DNA of 64,000 nucleotides from Phoronis australis (lineage: Eukaryota; Phoronida; Phoronidae): NCBI GenBank assembly GCA_002633005.1, contig NMRA01000684.1, positions 64,001 to 128,000 of the forward strand. Reading direction: 5' to 3'. A program made the position numbers and the translations under genes. Below, piece by piece: positions 59,101 through 64,000 of the stretch. The first letter of the stretch is position 1. Each line of letters opens with the position of its first letter. The notes under the pieces are model-generated. The model saw nothing but the letters and a program-made list of their open reading frames with translations, did no database searches and had not been told where the DNA came from.

Positions 59101-62100
59101 AAGCCTTGGTTCACACATTCTCTTTTCGGCATCTGAAAAATAAAATTGCTTGATGAATATTGAGAAACGCAGTATTACATAAATATCGACCAGTCCTGAG
59201 GATGTTATCAAGTCTTAGGGATACAGGGACGGCAACATCACTCTCCCGAGGTTCACATGACCCAATAGGCTTTCGGGCTCCGTCTATATTATGTTTTATT
59301 ACAACATGGACTGCCAACACCACATATTTTCAATGGACGAAATCTGTGGTCTTACGCATAAGCCGTGACGTCATTATTCATTAGCGACACCTGGCAGACA
59401 TAGCACGTATTACTGCCAGCAAGTACGTCATCTGCCAATCATGGTCATTTCATCGAGATTTGGATCGGCGATTTCGCCAGATTCACTACTCCAGAAATAA
59501 CTACCAGGCCTACTCAAAAACCAATCTTGCCCTTCAACAGCAATTTACATGACATTTCATCTTAAGCTCGAACGCTGATGGAAAACCTTGAACAATGTTT
59601 CACTGCTGAAATTATTTTTTTGCACTAGACAGTAAAATAGAAGAATTTCTTGTCACAATACACTAACTGGAAGCTGAGAGTGCTATGTTTAGAGGGTGGC
59701 ACCTCCTTTAGGATATTTTGCTGAAAATGTTGGAGTTGCGAATCTGTTGTCTATAACCTATGATTACGAAATAATCCACTGCTTCTTTCCTCGGATTTTT
59801 TCGTCTCTTGAGAAAGTCAGCTTTCGTAAAGAATGACTCAACAGCCTTTGGAAGTCTTATGCATTTAGTCTTATTTTCATAATCAGTTGTTCAATCAAAC
59901 TGAAGTGGAACTTGCACGCTAATTCCTTATCTCTGTGATTGCTTACTCTAATCACTTAGAAACACAACACACAGCGACGATGTGAATTAAATGAAGTAGA
60001 AAATTGCCAAATGTCTTTCAGAAGAAGTTTTGAGGTGAAAATGATCCACCGCAAATCACTCAACCGTATCCAGTACGTATCGTGACGTGGCGTACAAGAA
60101 TAACATTGCATGATGCGGCCTATATGAGCCCCAATGGTACGTCATTGGTGCAAAGGTCACCTATTTGCAGAATTTTTTATTTTCACATTGACAAGCTGTC
60201 AATGAATACAAGAGCGCACTTTGTTTAGCGTAGATGATGTTCAAATAGCAGTGTTGTAATTAAAATCCTGTTATACATTTAGAGCATGTATTTATTATTC
60301 TTTAAATAACATACCTCCGTGTAATACCACATGCAATAATCCAGCAGATAGTGAAGAAAATCACCCTCAATGACCCACAGCTCAGTGTCAGTCAAGGTCA
60401 AAAAGGTGGGCTCACATGAGCAAGGAAGAGAGAATGGCCATTCTCGCTCGATCCCGAAACTGTCACCAGCAGTCAACACAACGGCGGGACTCGTATCAGC
60501 CTGCACCTGTAAACAAAAGCCCGTACCTTAATACATGTAATACAAAACAGTTCACACTCTGTACAAGCTGAAGAGACATCCCTTTGACTCACTTTGATTA
60601 TGCTGTAACAGAGAGTGCAATTCTTTGCAAGTGAACATTTTCTTTCATTGATAATACTTCTGAGTAACACTTTGCCTAACATTAAGCTGTGCAACGCATC
60701 AAATGGGTTACTAACTAAAATATAAACCTGGGCTTCATAGATCATAAATTGACGTTTTGTAAGGTGTCACTTTTTGCCAAAAAATTGCTTCAAGCAGGTA
60801 AAATTGCAATAATTTGAAAACACTTGTTATGATCTGTGCAATAAGAACAAGAATCATGCGAGAAAATGTAAGAAGAACCGAACTAACAAGTGTTTGACTC
60901 TCTGCCCCCCTACACCACAAACCTGAGCATGCTAGTGATTTTCAGAATCTTAAATTAATGAAATTGGTCCACTCTAACAATGTCCAACATAAAGGCCCAT
61001 GGGCATTTCATTGGATGGGCTTATCTACGGAAATATCGGTAGTCAAATAATTTTTAGTCTGTGGTAGTCGTCACCTCAACAGCTCCCTTGCCAATTATGT
61101 AGTGCTTTGACAGACAAACCACCTTGTATCCAGCTTTCTTATAGACTGGCCTCAGGTGATCAATCAGCAGGCTGAAAAATAGAATAAAATAATAAGACAT
61201 AAGCGATTTCAGCAATAACAAACAGGGCTTGGCTATCCAAAGCCAATAGGGGTAGTAAAACAATTATCATAAACCCTTTTTTAAGTTGTCTTTCCTTACA
61301 CAGGCCAACTGGGACAGTTGTATGACTAAGAGCAGTGTTCGCACAGAACAACTTTCAATGATCTTGCATGTCAATTGCCTTGTGAACAGCATTCATTTGG
61401 TTTCCGCCATTTTCAAAATTGTTTTGATTTTTTTTCCATCAGTCTGAAACTTGACAAGATTTTACAAGTTAGTTTAAATAAACTTTGTATTTTTTCAACC
61501 CACACACCTTTTTAATGGACAAAACTGATAAAAGGTAAACAGTCTTATAACCACCACATTTCTTCGGACATGGATTAAATTTTCAGTTATTATTTTTAAA
61601 GGATATAAGGACATGCAGCTTTGAGAATTTTACTGTAACCGGATCAAAGATCATGATTTAATTGATGTGTCAAATACAAAAAAGATTGATTTAACTTCGA
61701 ATTTTAACCACTTTATTCATCAAACACAGCAACTTTGAAGAAAAAAATTGATTCGATTTTTCTAAAAGATCATTCACCCAGACATTATCTTGGATAATTT
61801 TAATGGTAATTGTTATACCCAGGTAATAATTAAATTTTGTATTCGTATCACGTGCCAGTTTTAGAGCATGATGTTCACCACCAGTTTATTCTGAACTCTC
61901 CATTCTAAGTCTACCCTCAGTCACCTTTTCACTAGACTGGCAAGCCAAGCAAACAGTCCGCATTGTTGCCCATGGAAATCAGATGACCCTTGGAACCCTA
62001 GTCGTTAAAATTATTTTACCAACAGATAACTGTGAAGCAGTACCATATTCGCCCTAATAAGCGCCCACGCCCCTATAAGCCCCCTCCCGCACATTTTCAC

Positions 62101-63197
62101 ACTTTGCTAAAATAAGCGCCCAGCCAATCAACGTGTATGTATCTGCAAAATGGCTCACCTATAGTTCTAAAATTAACAGTAATGTCTCCAATTTATCAAT
62201 AATATCCGACAGTCCTGAAAAATCATTGAGCGCGGAATTTCTAGACCATGAGCCTCGCCACTATGTTGGTATTTAGCCATGACTGTACACTTCAAACTTC
62301 TGCAGTGCGAGGAACGTGTCCCACCATGGTTAGGCCTTTCAGAACAGATGCAGCGTACTTGTCAACGGGATTGTATTAATATCTTTCCCGTACAGATCTT
62401 CTCCCTCAACAGGAATCCAATTTCTTTGTACATGTAAAAACTGTGAATCTAAGACTATAAAAAAAACTTGACCAGTGTTAAAAGCACAGGGCCAAGAAGC
62501 ACGCGCAACATATATGTAGCTACTCTGGCAAATGAACTCTGAAAAGAAGCACGTGCTCGCTCACTCGGCACACACCTCCAGACTAACTTCAAAACAAACG
62601 TCACGTGACAACAACATTACGTGTTTGTACAGATTTTTCTCGTGCTGCAGGGAGCGATCTAGCGCAAGGCCATGGTATTCAAGTCAGCGGTGTGGCACGT
62701 TATTTCTTGGTTGTTCACCTCAATTCAAAAAAAGAAACTCCATTCAAGATGAGAAAAAGCGATGCGGGTTTTGTTTTGTTTTTCTTTACTCACTGCTTGG
62801 CAAAACCATGGTGTTTCAAACCTTGCTTGCCTGTGCCAACATACCTTTATGTAACTATGCAGCTACTCAACAGAAGAAGACGTAGCTTGGCTGAAACTGA
62901 TGCAAGCGAGCGATTTTTTTTTCTCTTAGCTAGCGAGAGTGACTCTCAAAATGAATCGGTGTACAGGCCAGATTCATCTTATGTTAATTGGCCTATCATG
63001 TAGTCTGAGAGGTAGCAGAACTGATGTAGCATTGGAGTATAGACGAAATTTGCCTGTGGCTACACATGCGAAGCAAAAACAGGCCGTACTTTTGGTTCAA
63101 CTTACCTCATTGTTGACTCGTTGAGGAAAGAAAACCTAGGATTACTGAGGATCATCCGGTGAAGACTGGTCCTAGTCTCATAGTCTTTGTGGACAAT
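46832..63197 (-). CDS. Tandem cyclic-nucleotide-binding-domain protein, gene span (5' part outside window)
   Basis: Ten exons join in phase into 458 codons plus stop; the N terminus lies right of the window. Residues are counted from the first visible one. CNBD 1 spans about 20-125; it has the helix and beta-roll pattern (LLIDHLRPVYKKAGYKVV, VVLTAGDSFG, TELWVIEGDFL), but after FG the cassette lacks the conserved Glu and Arg. CNBD 2 spans about 140-255, with GDVIVNQEEPGSRFYVVIEG and an intact phosphate-binding cassette FGEVSLLYHQPRSATV (Glu218, Arg227). CNBDs of this type bind cAMP or cGMP in PKA, PKG, EPAC and HCN/CNG proteins; Ser228 follows the Arg where PKA has Ala and PKG Thr. The C-terminal ~180 residues match nothing I recognise. 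No kinase, GEF or channel part is visible. Likely an intracellular nucleotide sensor; exact family unknown. Confidence 0.87.
47167..47708. other. Intron before the last CNBD-gene exon
   Basis: 542 bp, GT to AG. Nothing recognised inside. Confidence 0.75.
47709..47802 (-). CDS. CNBD gene, exon ix (C-terminal region)
   Basis: 94 nt, phase 0 to phase 1, acceptor TTTTAG, donor ACTTG/GTAAGG. Encodes NKCNSDADFQTVGNTWLTLC, then EILNSAGVKSL. Helical by composition; no family recognised. Confidence 0.78.
47803..48384. other. Intron between CNBD-gene exons viii and ix
   Basis: 582 bp. The plus-strand frame at 47882-48238 (118 codons) is open but AT-rich, in an intron and without motif; I treat it as chance. 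Confidence 0.7.
48385..48500 (-). CDS. CNBD gene, exon viii (C-terminal region)
   Basis: 116 nt, phase 1 to phase 0, acceptor TGAACAG, donor GCACTG/GTAGGT. Encodes residues 279-316, including LYEKWQRWSLEETIILDKYC and LELSDDVLAMAKAL, predicted helical. Function not recognised. Confidence 0.8.
48976..49103. repeat. Recent 76-bp tandem duplication
   Basis: TATCTGCCGTAAGCACTATT through CCTCACACA occurs at 48976-49027 and again, identical, at 49052-49103. The flanking AACAAAACTAAATA also repeats with small changes. Near identity points to a recent slippage event or an assembly artefact. Confidence 0.9.
49938..50985. repeat. Degenerate tandem repeat, unit about 150-160 bp
   Basis: A motif like CCA(C/G)TAGGGGGCA followed by G(C/G)AGTAAT and GATACATCC recurs at about 49938, 50102, 50498, 50655, 50804 and 50952. 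Between recurrences lies AAATTTCAT(A/G)A(A/C)GATCC-like sequence. Spacings of 148-164 bp suggest an old tandem array in which one or two units have decayed beyond recognition (50102-50498). Confidence 0.75.
51482..51664 (-). CDS. CNBD gene, exon vii (phosphate-binding cassette)
   Basis: 183 nt, phase 1 to phase 1, acceptor TTTTCAG, donor GATG/GTATGT. Begins EVSLLYHQPRSATVTV: Glu218 and Arg227 are the residues that hold the ribose 2'-OH and the cyclic phosphate. The closing strand and helix follow (LTCAWLDSQRFGHLL), then PFFEKQTSQYKNLVPVG. Confidence 0.93.
51665..53943. other. Intron between CNBD-gene exons vi and vii
   Basis: About 2.3 kb. No repeat or exon recognised; frames at 52091-52306 and 53460-53663 (minus) are chance. 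Confidence 0.65.
53944..54025 (-). CDS. CNBD gene, exon vi
   Basis: 82 nt, phase 0 to phase 1, acceptor CATTCAG, donor TTTG/GTCAGT. Encodes residues 190-217: GEAVVSQQSQDDCQ, then GCLKANDYFG. It supplies the Gly closing the preceding YVVIE-G strand and the 'L..gdyFG' strand leading into the cassette. The acidic loop between strands is not conserved in the family, as expected. Confidence 0.88.
54826..55120 (+). pseudogene. THAP zinc-finger domain, frameshifted and interrupted
   Basis: Reads MVWCIVPG, then after one extra T at 54850/54851, CANYEAMRKAGISFFRFP, a stop TGA at 54905-54907, and then HRMLWKWFAVV and MPVCGWHFVSSNFTDDR. This follows the THAP pattern C-x-x-x-x-C ... FxxFP ... W ... CxxHFxxxxF. 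THAP domains bind DNA in transposases and in host factors. Two disabling changes in about 90 codons show that it is dead, unless the extra T is an assembly error and the TGA is spliced out. It lies 170 bp inside the left end of the transposon. Confidence 0.75.
55287..55724 (-). pseudogene. P2X7-like C-terminal (ballast) cysteine domain with in-frame stop
   Basis: An open frame of 103 codons contains YQFELEFTDHEIQERRRER, then WCQCANCTIMETTDACVCC and HEIPQVKRLL. After a TAG at 55415-55413 the same frame continues CLTDHPDFALHLNRSLHMTF. That order (a WCxCxxC cluster, a CCxEI motif, then C-(I/L)-T-x-H-P-x-F) is the zinc-binding C-terminal domain of vertebrate P2X7, which invertebrates also carry as a stand-alone domain. 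The stop between the two halves suggests a pseudogene, though a short truncated product is conceivable. It faces the THAP fragment and lies within the transposon. Confidence 0.75.
57975..58096 (-). CDS. CNBD gene, exon v (start of CNBD 2)
   Basis: 122 nt, phase 1 to phase 0, acceptor TTGTAG, donor ATTGAG/GTAGGT. Encodes residues 149-189, ending TFSCGDVIVNQEEPG, then SRFYVVIE. This is the canonical 'GdvIv.eGepG..fYvv..G' block that opens the beta roll of PKA-type CNBDs. Confidence 0.92.
58097..59068. other. Intron between CNBD-gene exons iv and v
   Basis: 972 bp, GTAATC to TTGTAG. Nothing recognised. Confidence 0.65.
59069..59132 (-). CDS. CNBD gene, 64-nt exon iv
   Basis: A 64-nt exon deduced from phase: exon iii ends in phase 0 and exon v needs phase 1. 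Only acceptor TTTTTCAG at 59135-59133 and donor GTAATC at 59068 were found to fit. Encodes MPKRECVNQGLISCVNNMQC and L, joining KSLSDIARQLL of exon v to form the N-terminal helix of CNBD 2. Confidence 0.65.
59133..60314. other. Intron between CNBD-gene exons iii and iv
   Basis: 1.2 kb, containing one arm (59300-59758) of the inverted repeat pair. No exon recognised. Confidence 0.7.
59300..59758. repeat. Dispersed repeat, copy 1 (inverted partner 63346-63770)
   Basis: Shared blocks are TTTTCAATGGACGAAATCTG, GACGTCATTATTCATTAGCG, GACAGTAAAATAGA, TCACAATACACTAAC and AATCTGTTGTCTATAA, in the same order. The ends ACAACATGGACTGCCAACACC and, inverted, ACAACAGATTCGCAACTCC resemble each other, suggesting a MITE. 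Confidence 0.82.
60315..60506 (-). CDS. CNBD gene, exon iii (second half of CNBD 1)
   Basis: 192 nt, phase 0 to phase 0, acceptor TTTACAG, donor ACGGAG/GTATGT. Encodes residues 64-127. SPAVVLTAGDSFG matches the strand before the cassette, but it is followed by IEREWPFSLPC in place of E-x-x-L-x-x-x-x-P-R-x-A. TDTELWVIEGDFLHYLL then matches the closing strand and helix. The domain fold appears kept while the nucleotide site is lost. Confidence 0.87.
60507..61074. other. Intron between CNBD-gene exons ii and iii
   Basis: 568 bp, GTGACG to TTTACAG. Nothing recognised. Confidence 0.75.
61075..61171 (-). CDS. CNBD gene, exon ii
   Basis: 97 nt, phase 2 to phase 0, acceptor TTTTTCAG, donor GTTGAG/GTGACG. 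Encodes residues 31-63: LLIDHLRPVYKKAGYKVV, then HYIIGKGAVE, the helix and first beta strands of CNBD 1. The usual 'GD.gd.fYiI..G' loop between them is shortened. Confidence 0.82.
61610..61735. repeat. Dispersed repeat, copy 2 (partner 40965-41080)
   Basis: See the partner entry; shared core CCGGATCAAAGATCATGATT, same orientation. Confidence 0.6.
62050..62120. repeat. AATAAGCGCCC motif cluster
   Basis: CCCTAATAAGCGCCCACGCC, CCCCTATAAGCCCCC and AAAATAAGCGCCCAGCC follow one another within 70 bp. On the other strand this reads GGGCGCTTATTAGGGCGAA. It looks like the end of a DNA transposon, but no inverted partner was found in the window. Confidence 0.5.
63106..63197 (-). CDS. CNBD gene, first visible exon
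   Basis: 92 nt, phase 0 to phase 2, acceptor TTTTCAG, donor ATGAG/GTAAGT. Encodes residues 1-31, including LHRMILSNPRFSFLN and ESTM. This is the helix that precedes a CNBD. Being acceptor-bounded, it is not the first exon of the gene. Confidence 0.78.
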
Positions 63198-64000
63198 CTG
63201 AAAACATACCGTCCCTTAAATTACAACGTCCTGGCTGAGGAAAATCGGTGGTAATTACAAGTGACTTCTCCGTTTAATCATCGGCAGTTATTAGATGTCA
63301 AAGTGTTAAGTAGCAGGGCAAGGCCTACTTACAGTATCAACCATATATTATAGACAACAGATTTGCAACTCCGACATTTTCTTCCGTACTATCCTAGAGA
63401 TGGCACCACTCTCCTAAATTATCTGGTTCATTTTCTGGTTAGTGTATTGTGATGGGAAATTTTCGCATCTATTTTACTGTCCAGTGCAACGAAAACGAAA
63501 TAATAATTTCGGCATTGAGACGCTGTTCAAAATCTTAAAATAGTATAACTCTTGGTACCGTGAGTACTTTTAGCAATGCTACTACCACCCGATCATACAA
63601 CAGCCGACCAAGATTAGCAGACCATGTACTTGCCAGACACAACACCAGATAATTAGGCCACGTGTCGCTAATGAATAATGACGTAACGTTGTATGGAAAA
63701 GCACAGATTTCAGATTTCGTCCATTGAAAGTATACAGAGTTGGCGGTACCAACATATTGTACAAGAGTCATGTTAAGGGGTGAAAACTATCAGGTTAAGA
63801 TTAATCGACAAGTATGTATATTCAGCCAAACACCTACAAACTGAATAAATTTTAACGTACTATGAATATTCTGAAAATAGAAAGTCTGTGGAATTTGATT
63901 TTTAATGTCATATTACATCCACAGTATATGGGTCAAATGACCATGCGCTTTTAGAAAAAATCATTAAAAAGGAACAAGGAATATTCACAGCAAACAGCAG
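63198..64000. other. Upstream intron of the CNBD gene
   Basis: An acceptor-bounded exon lies at its left edge, so the gene continues to the right. Apart from the repeat at 63346-63770 nothing is recognised. Confidence 0.6.
63346..63770. repeat. Dispersed repeat, copy 2 (inverted partner 59300-59758)
   Basis: Reverse-complement relative of 59300-59758, upstream of the first visible CNBD-gene exon. Minus-strand open frames here (63535-63771, 63582-63764) are part of the repeat. Confidence 0.82.

Larger units (their letters stand above)
61172..63105. other. Intron between CNBD-gene exons i and ii
   Basis: 1.9 kb. Contains the repeat at 61610-61735 and the GCGCCC-rich fragment at 62050-62120. 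Plus-strand frames at 62532-62885 and 62605-63003 overlap one another and show no domain. Confidence 0.7.

Noticed and set aside
62605-63003. 132-codon plus-strand frame overlapping another at 62532-62885
   Set aside because: Both lie in an intron, overlap in different phases and show no domain.

Overview
This window is animal nuclear DNA. Two multi-exon genes can be followed, both on the minus strand, with GT/AG introns from about 0.5 to 26 kb, exons of about 60-390 bp and consistent reading phases. The rest is intron and intergenic DNA rich in foldback elements, MITE-like repeats, minisatellites and one decayed DNA transposon. A divergent two-copy stretch next to an N gap suggests a highly heterozygous diploid. 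Together with an mGluR-like receptor, a THAP domain and a P2X7-like cysteine domain, this fits a marine invertebrate, perhaps a deuterostome such as a lancelet, hemichordate or echinoderm. The species cannot be fixed from the sequence, and that guess is inference.

Left part (1-35479): a class C GPCR, metabotropic-glutamate-receptor-like. The signal-peptide exon (35092-35479) is followed by a 26.5 kb intron, then exons at 8487-8626, 7742-7912, 6928-7063, 5788-5930 and 3144-3280. They encode about 371 residues of the extracellular Venus-flytrap domain. The cysteine-rich and seven-helix parts lie left of the window. Positions 1-2612 and 3474-6011 are two diverged copies of one segment, broken by a 495-base gap (2613-3107). 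Exon 5788-5930 therefore appears again at 2389-2531. This looks more like two unmerged haplotypes than a real tandem duplication. One copy carries a 113-bp retroposon insertion with target-site duplications that the other lacks.

The first intron (8627-35091) holds no exon I can support. It contains a GAT microsatellite, a 111-120-bp minisatellite, two MITE families (three and two copies), further TIR elements, a tRNA-like fragment and two large palindromes. The interval 35480-46490 separates the genes and contains only repeats.

Right part (46832-63197 and beyond): ten phase-compatible exons encode at least 458 residues with two cyclic-nucleotide-binding domains in tandem and a C-terminal region I do not recognise. 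The first domain has lost its phosphate-binding cassette; the second keeps a complete one. The 5' end lies beyond the window. One intron hosts a 3.2 kb TTAA-flanked transposon (54654-57861) resembling the Kolobok superfamily, with a broken THAP domain and, convergent to it, a broken P2X7-like cysteine domain. An inverted-repeat pair (59300-59758 and 63346-63770) brackets the first three visible exons. There is no sign that the two genes act together. Both are signalling genes, one a membrane receptor and one a probable intracellular nucleotide sensor, but that is only a shared theme.
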